NCBI GenBank assembly: GCA_003646355.1
Contig: QNFO01000019.1
Span: 1 to 10,536 of the forward strand
Source: Gammaproteobacteria bacterium
GTDB lineage: Bacteria > Pseudomonadota > Gammaproteobacteria > Pseudomonadales > Porticoccaceae
Reading direction: 5' to 3'
DNA length: 10,536 bases
Positions 1 through 7,452 of the stretch are shown here, in pieces. Under the pieces are notes generated by a model. The model was not told the DNA's origin and did not search any database. It was given only the letters and a program-made list of their open reading frames with translations. Each line of letters begins with the position of its first letter. The first letter of the stretch is position 1. The position numbers were made by a program, and so were the translations under genes.

Positions 1-240
1 AGTTATGACAGGGACTTTCTCAGCATTGCCTCAAGTTTCAAACCCCGCTCAATGCGTGAGATGCAAAGCCAGAACCCCCAGGCTATTTACTACGTAAAAG
101 CTAAAGCCGGAGCCACTTATGCGCGGCTGTCAAAACACCTCAAGCTCGGTCGTTACGGTGTTGACCACCTGCGGCTAATTAATGGGGATTACCCCAGTGA
201 CGAACCCACTGAGGGGGAATGGATAAAGATTATTCGCTGA
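1..240 (+). CDS. C-terminal tail of a probable M48-family metallopeptidase (partial, 5' end outside window)
   Basis: The reading frame is open from the first base and ends at TGA, giving 79 visible residues; the ATG at 52 is internal. The tail begins with a segment like FLSIASSFKPRS. It then has a small domain of about 50 residues with a YYVKAKAGATYARLSKHL stretch, followed by DHLRLINGD and a final WIKIIR. This resembles the C-terminal, LysM-like tail of bacterial periplasmic M48 zinc peptidases, which typically has a 'F+P ... V.A+.G.T ... L...LNG ... G...KI+' layout. The catalytic HExxH part would lie outside the window, so peptidase function is inferred from the tail alone. A different protein with a LysM-like end is possible. 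It is convergent with the CoA-transferase gene, 79 bases away. Confidence 0.6.
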   Translation, partial: SYDRDFLSIASSFKPRSMREMQSQNPQAIYYVKAKAGATYARLSKHLKLGRYGVDHLRLINGDYPSDEPTEGEWIKIIR

Positions 241-319
241 TCACTGGCACGAGGCACGAATAGATAAAGGCTCTAAGAAAAAAGCCACGAGCGTTTTTAC
301 CCGCAGCCAGTATTGCCTA

Positions 320-1543
320 TTATTTTGGCACCGGCTCCGTACCAAGCACACCACTCTTCTCCAGGCCCGCTATTTCCTGAGCAGATAAGGATAAATACTC
401 TGTCAGTACTTCTGTATTTTGTTCACCCAGATAGGGGGCCACTAAGGGCAGGTGGCCGGGAAATTCGGAAAAGCGTAGCGGCATACCGGGCACCTGAAAT
501 TCACCAATACTGCGGTCGGAAATAGTGCGTACCGTTTCACGCTGGATCAAATGGGGATGGGCCATCGCCTCTTCGACTTCAAGAATGGGTGCCACGGGAA
601 TGCGCGCATCTTCTAATATTTTTTGTACCGCATCGTCACTGTCCTGCTCAGACATCCATTGTTCAATAATTTTTGCCAACTCAAAACGATTTTCAATACG
701 AATCGCCGGATCAGAAAAACGCGGGTCCTGTTGTAACTCGGGCTTCTTAATCGCCTCACAAAAACCGGGCCACTGGTGCGTTAAGGCTACAATAAAGAAA
801 TAGCGCTCACGGCCCTTAAACATGCCTACCGGCGCCGCAACATTGTGATGGGTACCCAAACGGCGGGGCAAGGACTTACCCTTGCTGGCACTGTAGTCCT
901 GCACATTGACTTCATGGTGGTGGAAGTAGGTATCGAGCAGAGAGATATCGAGATACTGGCCTTTGCCTGTGCGCTCGCGGTGGAAGAGCGAATAACCAAT
1001 TGCCGTTGCCGCATGAACACCGGTTGAGGTATCGCCAATGGCGAGACCAACCAGCGAGGGCGGACCGTCGGCCGGACCTATCATCGCCGATACACCGGAA
1101 TAGGCCTGGGCGATGTAATCAAAACCCGGCAAATGGGCCAGCGGCCCCTCCTGCCCAAAGGTGGAGATTGAACACATAATCATTTTTGGATTGAGCTTTT
1201 TCACCTCCTCCCAACCAAAGCCCAAACGCCCAATCACACCGGCTGAAAAATTTTCAACCAGCACATCAAAATGGGGGATCATCTTACGGATAATCTCTTT
1301 ACCCTGCTCGGACTTCAAATCAATGGCCAGGGATTTTTTACCGCGATTTTGCTGCACATAATAACCACTGCGGCCATCTTCAGCCTTAAAGGGAAAATGA
1401 CGAGAGTTATCGCCAATCGTCGGCTCTTCTATTTTGACAATCTCTGCACCCATTTCTGCCATCAGACGGGTTGCTGCGGGACCGGCTAAAAACTGGGTAA
1501 AATCGAGAACTTTAATACCATCGAGAATATGGGACTGGCTCAT
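320..1543 (-). CDS. CaiB/BaiF (type III) CoA-transferase, 407 aa
   Basis: This is a cytoplasmic family III CoA-transferase, which moves CoA between carboxylic acids through an aspartyl-CoA thioester intermediate. The N-terminus has the family signature: LDGIKVLDFTQFLAGP (residues 7-22), then LMAEMGAEIVKIE (27-39). Further family blocks are QQNRGKKSLAIDLKSEQG (64-81), a VLVENFSAG block (94-102) and FGQEGPLAHLPGFDYIAQA (129-147). The catalytic aspartate is expected at D171 in the GLAIGDTSTG motif, equivalent to Asp169 of formyl-CoA transferase. The length is normal for the family and the gene looks intact. AAAGGT at 1551-1556 (complement) sits 7 bases from the ATG. It stands alone and is divergent from the MFS gene. 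The acid substrate cannot be deduced, since the family covers oxalate, carnitine, bile acid, succinate and aromatic acids; a role in activating a catabolic acid is inference. Confidence 0.93.
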   Translation of the reverse strand: MSQSHILDGIKVLDFTQFLAGPAATRLMAEMGAEIVKIEEPTIGDNSRHFPFKAEDGRSGYYVQQNRGKKSLAIDLKSEQGKEIIRKMIPHFDVLVENFSAGVIGRLGFGWEEVKKLNPKMIMCSISTFGQEGPLAHLPGFDYIAQAYSGVSAMIGPADGPPSLVGLAIGDTSTGVHAATAIGYSLFHRERTGKGQYLDISLLDTYFHHHEVNVQDYSASKGKSLPRRLGTHHNVAAPVGMFKGRERYFFIVALTHQWPGFCEAIKKPELQQDPRFSDPAIRIENRFELAKIIEQWMSEQDSDDAVQKILEDARIPVAPILEVEEAMAHPHLIQRETVRTISDRSIGEFQVPGMPLRFSEFPGHLPLVAPYLGEQNTEVLTEYLSLSAQEIAGLEKSGVLGTEPVPK

Positions 1544-1577
1544 TTGATTAACCTTTTTTATTATTTATTTTGTGGCT

Positions 1578-1606
1578 ATAACAGCATAAGACTAAAGTGA
1601 AAGCAA
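1578..1606 (-). promoter_or_regulatory. Possible sigma-70 promoter of the CoA-transferase gene
   Basis: On the minus strand, TTGCTT (complement of 1601-1606) and TGTTAT (complement of 1578-1583) are separated by exactly 17 bases, about 35 bases upstream of the start codon. Each box matches only part of the consensus (3/6 and 4/6), so this is a weak candidate. Confidence 0.3.
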
Positions 1607-1817
1607 TCGAGAGAAATTATTTTTAGGCCAATCACAGGCCAAACGCCACAACCTAAAAAACAGTATTTCTGCTGTGCTATTTCTTTGTACAAAATAATTA
1701 AAAATGAATACATTAGCGCGACTACCACCAAACGCGATATTCTAGAGCCATCAACATTAGCGCTGTTCAACATGACTAAATCGCTGATGCCATGCTCAAA
1801 CTAGGTTTATTCTCACC

Positions 1818-3101
1818 GTGACACAAAAGCAATCCAGCCAGCGGGCTGAACGACATTATCAGCTTCAGGTGCGACGTAATCTCAAGCGCAATTTTACCGC
1901 CCACCTCGCCCATGGCCTGTTGGGGCAAACGGGGTTTCGTCTACTTACCGCACCCACTTTTCTGCCCGCCTATATTTTACTGCTGTCCAATGGTTCCACC
2001 ATAGCCGTGGGCATTGCTTTGGCCATGCAGTCCCTCGGCATGGCCATCACCCCCTTGTTGGGGGCCAATCTTATTGAGCACAGAACGCGCGTTTTACCCA
2101 TGGGTTTTCTTATCGGCGGCGGAATGCGTGCGATGGTGCTGTGTATTGCACTAGCGGGCTTACTGCTATCCCCCTCTTCAGCCTTGTTAGCCATCTACCT
2201 ATTTCTGGTACTGCTAGGCCTGTTTCAGGGCATGCAGGGCGTTATCTTTAATGTGCTGATGAGCAAGGTTATACCGATTAACAAGCGGGGTTGGCTGACG
2301 GGGATGCGGAATTTTCTCGCCGGTATTACCGCTGCTGGAGTCGCCTATTTGGGCGGACATTATCTGATTGGCAATACGCCCGATCCCGTCGGTTATTCGA
2401 TGACATTTTTACTCGCCTTTGTACTCACCACTATTGGCCTGGGTATGTTGCTCTTTGTGCGCGAGCCGGAGCCGCCCACCGTCGCCGCTAATGTCAGCCT
2501 CAAAGAACGTCTCTCCCACATACCCGCCCTGCTGCGTGACGACCCGGCCTTCACCCATTATTTCCTGGCCCGCTCTCTGGCCACCATGGGGCGTATGGCG
2601 ATGCCTTTTTATATTCTCTACGCAGGACAAACCCTGGGCTTAACCGGCGCTGTACTTGGCACGTTAACCGTCGCCTTCACGCTATCGGGTACCCTTTCAA
2701 ATCTAGTCTGGGGCTTTATTGCAGACCACAGAGGCTTCCGTCTGGCCTTCCTTATATCCATCGGGCTGTGGATTGCTTCAACCTTACTGCTGTTATTTAG
2801 CGAGGGGCTACTCTTCAATATTTTAGTGTTTATTGGCATCGGCGCCGCAACACAGGGCTTCCAAAGCACGGCGATTAATTTAACCCTGGAGTTTGGCCAC
2901 CGCGACGACGTACCCCTGCGCATCGCCATTGCCAATTCCAGCTCAGAAGTGGCTGGCACCCTTGGGCCACTATTAGGTGGTATTTTGGCCGCATGGTTGG
3001 GCTATGAAGCCGTCTTCATTTGCTCAGTGGCCTTTCTTATTCTCGGTGGGGCGATGGTCAATGCTTATATACCAGAACCTCGATGGGCAGCGACAAAGTA
3101 G
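1818..3101 (+). CDS. Major facilitator superfamily transporter, 427 aa
   Basis: This is an inner-membrane secondary transporter. After a basic N-terminal cytoplasmic stretch (residues 1-40, with RRNLKRNF), about 12 hydrophobic segments follow: roughly 43-57, 62-84, 93-117, 121-147, 163-183, 194-214, then 260-430 after a central loop. The central loop of about 40 charged residues (215-255, with EPEPP and a KERLSHIPALLRDDP segment) is the usual MFS inter-domain loop. A motif-A-like G299-F-I-A-D-H-R-G-F-R308 lies in the second half, as expected for a cytoplasmic loop. The start is GTG; the frame is closed by TGA at 1785-1787, so it cannot extend far. The Shine-Dalgarno is poor, and a second GTG at 1869 is possible. 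Substrate is unknown; export of a metabolite or drug is as likely as uptake. It converges on the acyltransferase gene with 66 bases between and no clear terminator. Confidence 0.88.
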   Translation: MTQKQSSQRAERHYQLQVRRNLKRNFTAHLAHGLLGQTGFRLLTAPTFLPAYILLLSNGSTIAVGIALAMQSLGMAITPLLGANLIEHRTRVLPMGFLIGGGMRAMVLCIALAGLLLSPSSALLAIYLFLVLLGLFQGMQGVIFNVLMSKVIPINKRGWLTGMRNFLAGITAAGVAYLGGHYLIGNTPDPVGYSMTFLLAFVLTTIGLGMLLFVREPEPPTVAANVSLKERLSHIPALLRDDPAFTHYFLARSLATMGRMAMPFYILYAGQTLGLTGAVLGTLTVAFTLSGTLSNLVWGFIADHRGFRLAFLISIGLWIASTLLLLFSEGLLFNILVFIGIGAATQGFQSTAINLTLEFGHRDDVPLRIAIANSSSEVAGTLGPLLGGILAAWLGYEAVFICSVAFLILGGAMVNAYIPEPRWAATK

Positions 3102-3167
3102 TATTGGATAATAAGCGTAGTAGGACTAAGTTCAGCCAATCAAGGTTAACGAGCTTTATAAAGAACT

Positions 3168-3818
3168 TCAAAGTAGGCGCGATGACTCAGCCATCACCGG
3201 GTGAATTTCGCCTTTATCCCAATATCCCTGGCGTACCGTTCGCGCCTCAAGCTGCGCCTTGCTCGGTGGATTTTCATCCAGTATTTCAAAGGGCACAATG
3301 TCATAAAATGCGCGGCGGACTTTTTCCGACATAAAGGCGATCAGCCATTTTGCAGAACGGTCACGTCGAACATAGGCGCTGAGTTGCAAAGACATACCCA
3401 AAGTAGCAAGCCGGGCTTTACCGCGATATTGCGGATCAACCATAAAGCGTCCCATTTCAATAACCGTAGACAACTCTGTTTGCACCGGAAAGTTGATACT
3501 AAAAAACTGCTGCACAGGTAAGCCCAATGCAGAGTAGTGGGTTGCCCGCCCACAGCCGATGATACGGCCATTTTTTAGGGTAAGTACACTCGCAGAATGC
3601 GCGTCAAACTGATCACTAAAGCGCTTATCGGGGTAGTCCTCAGGGTTAACATAACCTTCCCCCGTATAAACATCAAAACGAAAACGGTAGAGTGCCGCCA
3701 TGTCCTCAGGCCTCGCCACTTTGAACTGTAAACCATAGGCAATACGGGCATAAGCGCGGAACAAAAATGCTCCGAAGGGCGTTTTTATCATTTGAATTAT
3801 CTTCACTTTAATCGACAC
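3168..3818 (-). CDS. GNAT-fold acyltransferase of the LuxI / FeeM (N-acyl amino acid synthase) type, 216 aa
   Basis: The protein has the order of conserved residues seen in acyl-homoserine-lactone synthases and the related FeeM and PEP-CTERM-associated acyltransferases. R45 and R47 lie in LYRFRFDVYTGEGY (43-56). D69 and D72 lie in SDQFDAHSASVL, followed by a beta strand with GRIIGCGRAT (84-93). E121 and R124 lie in VIEMGRFMVDPQYRG (119-133), matching the catalytic Glu and Arg of LuxI. The family transfers an acyl chain from acyl-ACP or acyl-CoA to an amine or amino acid; the acceptor here is not predictable. The N-terminus (1-30) is basic and amphipathic, not a clear signal peptide. Start choice is uncertain: GTG at 3818 has little Shine-Dalgarno, while GTG at 3806 (fifth codon) has GAGGTG 9 bases upstream. 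No LuxR-type regulator is nearby. Other GNAT functions cannot be excluded. Confidence 0.75.
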   Translation of the reverse strand: MSIKVKIIQMIKTPFGAFLFRAYARIAYGLQFKVARPEDMAALYRFRFDVYTGEGYVNPEDYPDKRFSDQFDAHSASVLTLKNGRIIGCGRATHYSALGLPVQQFFSINFPVQTELSTVIEMGRFMVDPQYRGKARLATLGMSLQLSAYVRRDRSAKWLIAFMSEKVRRAFYDIVPFEILDENPPSKAQLEARTVRQGYWDKGEIHPVMAESSRLL

Positions 3819-3846
3819 CTCGTCTCTACCATCCCCCTTTCGGCGG

Positions 3847-3863
3847 AAATAAGCGGCTTATTT
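3847..3863. promoter_or_regulatory. Perfect 17-base palindrome, candidate operator upstream of the acyltransferase gene
   Basis: The sequence AAATAAGC-G-GCTTATTT is a perfect inverted repeat of 8-base arms around one central base. It lies 29-45 bases upstream of the GTG at 3818, in the divergent spacer shared with the DUF1329 operon. Size, symmetry and position fit a binding site for a dimeric regulator. No T-run follows it, so it is not an intrinsic terminator. The regulator is unknown. Confidence 0.4.
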
Positions 3864-4083
3864 GATCCCTAGTTCACAAGTTCCAGCAAATAGCTTGATA
3901 GCTGTCACAAAACGTTAAGCCTTACAAAGCAGAACCAGCCAGTTCCACTAAACTCTCCTCCGTACGCCACCATAAGCAATTGTTAGCCATATCGCTGACA
4001 CGGAAAATAAGTTGCCGGCGCCCATGGAATTGTAAAAGAAAACACTGGAAACAGGTTCAATCCATCATTCACACTAGCAATGC

Positions 4084-4089
4084 GGAGGG
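4084..4089 (+). promoter_or_regulatory. Shine-Dalgarno that sets the start of the DUF1329 gene
   Basis: GGAGGG stands 5 bases before the in-frame GTG at 4095. It lies inside the coding part of the longer reading from ATG 4080, which has no comparable site before it. The GTG is therefore the likely start. Confidence 0.65.
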
Positions 4090-4094
4090 CCACC

Positions 4095-5489
4095 GTGCCT
4101 ATACACATCAAGAAGTACGACGTAGATTATAGCCGCCGATTTTTTCTCGACAAAATGAGTAAAGGCATAATGGGAGCTGGCGTATTAACCTCTCTGTGGC
4201 CATTGATCGGTGAGTCTGCCGACATCACTAAAGCCTATCCTGAAGAATTACTGTCAATTGAAGCCTTCACTCAGGGCAAACTGAAAGACGGCGATATTAT
4301 TGATGCTAGCAACGTAGAGATCGTCAAAGACCTCCTCGACCCCATTGCCTACCTACAAGTTTCCCAGCAGGGGCGCCGCATCAAACTGGTACCGACGACC
4401 ACCGACGTAACCCAACTCTACCCCCATGACTACCTCAAGGCCACCCTTGCAAATCAAGGTAAAGCAGCCCTCGATTTGGATGGCAACGTCGTTGTAAAAG
4501 ACAGCACCAATCAATGGATTGGCGGTACGCCTTTTGTCGACCCACAAAATGGCCTAGAAGCCTTTGCCAACATCACCCTTAGCTGGGGTCGCCACGACAC
4601 TTCTATTTATGCCGTAGACGACTACGACATTGGCCCCAGTGGCAACATTGAGTACCAATATCAAATTGCCTGGTGTGAGAAAAACTTCACCGCACTGGTC
4701 AGTAATCCCAGTGGACCCTATCTTGACGGTTTTGACGGTAAGCTGCGTCATCAGTCCATTTGGTTTACCGCGCCCGACGATACCCGCGGTACCTCCTTTT
4801 TAAATATCTGGAAATACGATCAGCGGGAATTTCCCGATCTCTTCGGCTATCTGCCCGCTTTTAAGCGCGTTAGACGCTTTCCTACCAACCAGCGCTTTGA
4901 GCCCTTAGTGCCCGGCATTACCTTCTTCCTCTCCGATGCCTGGGCTGCAGGTGACCCTATGCTGACATGGGGCAATCACAAGATTGTTGGTCGCGGCCCT
5001 TTCCTCGGTTGTCAGTCCGGAATGTGGCAGGGTGACAAGGAAAACTGGTCTAAAGAGCACCTGGTACACGGTGGTAAAAAAGGTAAAACTTTTTACGAAA
5101 CTAATTACCAGCTTTGCCCCGAGGTCATTGTTGTCGAAGCAGAGCCAACGGGTTTCCCCAGGGCGCCTGTCAGCAAGAAACGTATCTGGCTCGATGCTCG
5201 TAACATGGTGCCCATTGCCTATGTCACTTACGATCGAAAAGGTGAGATTTGGCGCTCCTTCGAAATGGGCTTTAGCCAGATGAAACAAGGCAGCAATGCG
5301 AACCTTGACGTCAATGGTAACCCCGAGTGGTCATGGTCTTACATCCATTCCCACGATGTGCAGGCCGATCGTTTTACACGATTTAACCAGGTTGAGAAAA
5401 TCAAGGGTGGTATTAAAACTCAGTTTAATTCTGAAAATGCCTATGAAAAATACCTGACTGTACAAGCTATTCGAAAGCTTGGCAGTTAA
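4095..5489 (+). CDS. DUF1329 family protein with twin-arginine-like signal, 464 aa
   Basis: This belongs to the DUF1329 family (PF07044). Members are envelope proteins with a LolA/LolB-like fold prediction, almost always encoded beside a DUF1302 barrel, as here (72 bases from this stop to the next start). Family-like features are the GLEAFANITLSWGRH stretch (about 154-168), FKRVRRFP (about 257-264), a long central segment rich in Trp and aromatic residues, and the ending YEKYLTVQAIRKLGS. The length is typical. Residues 13-19, S-R-R-F-F-L-D, match the twin-arginine consensus and precede a modest hydrophobic stretch (about 24-38, GIMGAGVLTSLWPLIG). This suggests export by Tat, though no clean AxA cleavage site follows; it may remain anchored. 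The molecular role is not established. Transfer of a hydrophobic substrate between the barrel and the inner membrane is inference. An ATG at 4080 gives a form 5 residues longer but lacks a ribosome site. Confidence 0.88.
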   Translation: MPIHIKKYDVDYSRRFFLDKMSKGIMGAGVLTSLWPLIGESADITKAYPEELLSIEAFTQGKLKDGDIIDASNVEIVKDLLDPIAYLQVSQQGRRIKLVPTTTDVTQLYPHDYLKATLANQGKAALDLDGNVVVKDSTNQWIGGTPFVDPQNGLEAFANITLSWGRHDTSIYAVDDYDIGPSGNIEYQYQIAWCEKNFTALVSNPSGPYLDGFDGKLRHQSIWFTAPDDTRGTSFLNIWKYDQREFPDLFGYLPAFKRVRRFPTNQRFEPLVPGITFFLSDAWAAGDPMLTWGNHKIVGRGPFLGCQSGMWQGDKENWSKEHLVHGGKKGKTFYETNYQLCPEVIVVEAEPTGFPRAPVSKKRIWLDARNMVPIAYVTYDRKGEIWRSFEMGFSQMKQGSNANLDVNGNPEWSWSYIHSHDVQADRFTRFNQVEKIKGGIKTQFNSENAYEKYLTVQAIRKLGS

Positions 5490-5547
5490 TCACTCACTCG
5501 TGATTCGGTGTATTTCAACGCAAATCGCCAAACTGAGAAATTAATTT

Positions 5548-5554
5548 AGAAGGA
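5548..5554 (+). promoter_or_regulatory. Shine-Dalgarno that sets the start of the DUF1302 gene
   Basis: AGAAGGA lies 7 bases before the ATG at 5562 but only 1 base before the ATG at 5556. The second ATG is therefore preferred. It also gives a classic signal peptide starting MKKAK. Confidence 0.7.
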
Positions 5555-5561
5555 TATGGCA

Positions 5562-7373
5562 ATGAAAAAAGCAAAAACTTTCACCAAACTACCAGCGATA
5601 TTTTCAGCAGGCCTACTCGCCATGCCTGCTGCCCAAGCTGTAGAGGTCGACGTATCAGGATTTATTCGCCAGGAAATGGCCTATAGCATCAGCGATGACC
5701 AAAACCCCATGAATCGCGGCACTGCCGCTGTATCAGGCACTCTGGACAATACTACGGGAGGGGCTGACTTCATCAAGAAAGATTTTGATTACGACAATGA
5801 CTGGAACATGATGGCAACCCGCGCCGAAGTGAACTTCACCATTGGCATCAGTGAAAACGTAAAAGCCTTTGTTAAAGTCCGGGGCTTTTATTCTGCCGAT
5901 GTCTTTAATGACGTCAGCATCGAAAACGGTGCAAAAGATGTCAATCAATTTAGAGTCGACCATCACGGCAAATGCGCAAGCATTTTTGAGGTCTGTGATG
6001 ATGACTTTATGATCGACTTACCCTCCGCCTATATTGACTACTCCAAAGATAACCTCTGGGTGCGTATCGGTAATCAACAAATTGCCTGGGGTGAAGCCAT
6101 TTTCTTCCGTGTCATGGATGCGCCCAATGGCCTCGATTTACGACGCCACACCTTTCTCGACCTGGCATCAGAAGAATATGCCGATGAACGAATTTCATCC
6201 CCTGCAATTCGAGTTAGCTACAACTTGAATAGCACTTGGGAAGTCGAAGCTTTTGCACAAATGTTCCAACCCTCGGTACTGCCACAAACAGGCACCCCTT
6301 ATAGCGTTATCGGTTCACCCTTTCGGGTCAGAAACGATATTGGTTTCGACAAAGTTGATGACCAAATTAATGCTGGTGTCAGGCTCGTTGGCCAACTAGG
6401 TGACCTTGGCCTGCAATTTATGGCCACGAGTCGGCATAATCCCGACCCCATCTTTAAGTGGGGCCCCGGTGGTCAAACAGCCCTAGATCCCACCTTTGCT
6501 GCCTTTGGTAATTTCTCGGATCAACCTTTCCGTAGTACCAGTTTTCCAGGTGCTGTTGGAGCCCCCAACTCGGGTACTTATGGCGGGCAAGACTGGATGA
6601 CCACTGCTCATTTAATGGGGATTGATGGTGTTGAGGCCATTAATGTGCTGGGGCAAGAGTTCGCTCTGATCGGCAATTTCCTGACCACATCAGGGTTTAC
6701 TGGCCCAGACTATGTTAATTCAGTTGCCGAAGGTAGTTTGGCTCTAGATGGTTTTTTCACAGCAATTGGTGATCTGGAAGCCGATATTGTCCCCATCTAC
6801 GCTTCGGAAAATGTCTTCGGTTTTGGTGCCAACTACATCTTCTATTCAGAGCCCGATACCTGGCTTGACCAACTGGTTGTACGCTTTGAAATGACCTATA
6901 CCCCCGACAAAAAATTCACCAATAATATGTCAAGAAACTTCATTGAAGAAGATGAGTGGGTAACAGGTTTAGTACTTGAGAAGTACCGACGCTTCAGCGA
7001 TGCAATCCCCGCTACCTTCCTGGTATTCCAGTGGATGCATAAATCTGAAAGTGATCTCTCCGGTCGTCACCTGAGCATGCTCGGTGGCTCGCCAAGCAAA
7101 GCACCCAGTGGCGGTGAAGAGTCTGGCGGATGGGACGCAGTATCCTTCGCTATACAACAACCTCTGCCCGGTTTAATCTGGCGGCTCGATATGAACGTAC
7201 TTTACGATCTTAACGGCAGCTATCTGATTCAGCCTGGCGTGCGATATAAACCCAACAGAAGCTGGACTATTGAAGGCTTTGCTAGCTTCCTTGACAGCAA
7301 AGACAATGCCGGTGCACTACAACCACTGGAATGGGCTGACGAAGTCACGCTGCGCTTAACCTATCAGTTCTAA
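5562..7373 (+). CDS. DUF1302 family outer-membrane beta-barrel protein, 603 aa
   Basis: This is a member of DUF1302 (PF06980), the outer-membrane partner of DUF1329. A Sec signal peptide is clear: MKKAKTF, then a hydrophobic core (about 10-22), then PAAQA with cleavage expected after residue 26. The mature protein opens with VEVDVSGFIRQEM, a first beta strand. It continues with alternating aromatic strands and acidic, Gly/Asn-rich loops, and ends EVTLRLTYQF with the terminal Phe recognised by the BAM assembly machinery. A WVRIGNQQIAWGEAIFFRV block (about 166-184) is the characteristic conserved part of the family. Two cysteines, C138 and C145, lie close together in an early loop and could form a disulfide. 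It is probably co-transcribed with the DUF1329 gene and ends 22 bases before a strong terminator. A role as channel or receptor for hydrophobic compounds is inferred from the family's usual genomic company. Confidence 0.92.
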   Translation: MKKAKTFTKLPAIFSAGLLAMPAAQAVEVDVSGFIRQEMAYSISDDQNPMNRGTAAVSGTLDNTTGGADFIKKDFDYDNDWNMMATRAEVNFTIGISENVKAFVKVRGFYSADVFNDVSIENGAKDVNQFRVDHHGKCASIFEVCDDDFMIDLPSAYIDYSKDNLWVRIGNQQIAWGEAIFFRVMDAPNGLDLRRHTFLDLASEEYADERISSPAIRVSYNLNSTWEVEAFAQMFQPSVLPQTGTPYSVIGSPFRVRNDIGFDKVDDQINAGVRLVGQLGDLGLQFMATSRHNPDPIFKWGPGGQTALDPTFAAFGNFSDQPFRSTSFPGAVGAPNSGTYGGQDWMTTAHLMGIDGVEAINVLGQEFALIGNFLTTSGFTGPDYVNSVAEGSLALDGFFTAIGDLEADIVPIYASENVFGFGANYIFYSEPDTWLDQLVVRFEMTYTPDKKFTNNMSRNFIEEDEWVTGLVLEKYRRFSDAIPATFLVFQWMHKSESDLSGRHLSMLGGSPSKAPSGGEESGGWDAVSFAIQQPLPGLIWRLDMNVLYDLNGSYLIQPGVRYKPNRSWTIEGFASFLDSKDNAGALQPLEWADEVTLRLTYQF

Positions 7374-7395
7374 GCAGCCTTTAGACTAAAACTGC

Positions 7396-7435
7396 AGCAT
7401 TAAAAAACCCGGCAATTGCCGGGTTTTTTAATGCT
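7396..7435. terminator. Perfect 40-base palindromic bidirectional terminator
   Basis: Twenty-base arms, AGCATTAAAAAACCCGGCAA and its exact complement, meet at the centre (7415/7416). They form a GC-rich CCCGGCAATTGCCGGG core flanked by an A-run and a T-run of six. Both strands therefore carry a stem followed by a T-run. It lies between the ends of the convergent DUF1302 and symporter genes and can stop both. Confidence 0.95.
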
Positions 7436-7452
7436 AAAAATAAAACCCATAC

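Noticed and set aside
269..297. Possible terminator after the left-edge gene, with a GCTC/GAGC stem and a T-run
   Set aside because: The stem is only 4 bases with a loop of about 15 and competing pairings, too weak to call.
1576..1773. 65-codon minus-strand reading frame in the spacer upstream of the CoA-transferase
   Set aside because: It has no good ribosome site, its residue composition is random-looking and hydrophobic from AT-rich DNA, and it covers the likely CoA-transferase promoter.
3847..3863. Reading the palindrome as a lux box
   Set aside because: It is 17 bases with A/T-rich arms and does not match the 20-base lux-box pattern, so only a generic operator is proposed.
3980..4008. 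Promoter for the DUF1329 operon (TTGTTA, 17 bases, GAAAAT)
   Set aside because: The boxes match weakly (4/6 each) and similar combinations occur elsewhere in the spacer by chance.
5488..5505. Inverted repeat AATCAC/GTGATT just after the DUF1329 stop
   Set aside because: The 6-base AT-containing stem has no T-run, and the two genes look like one operon, so it is probably chance.
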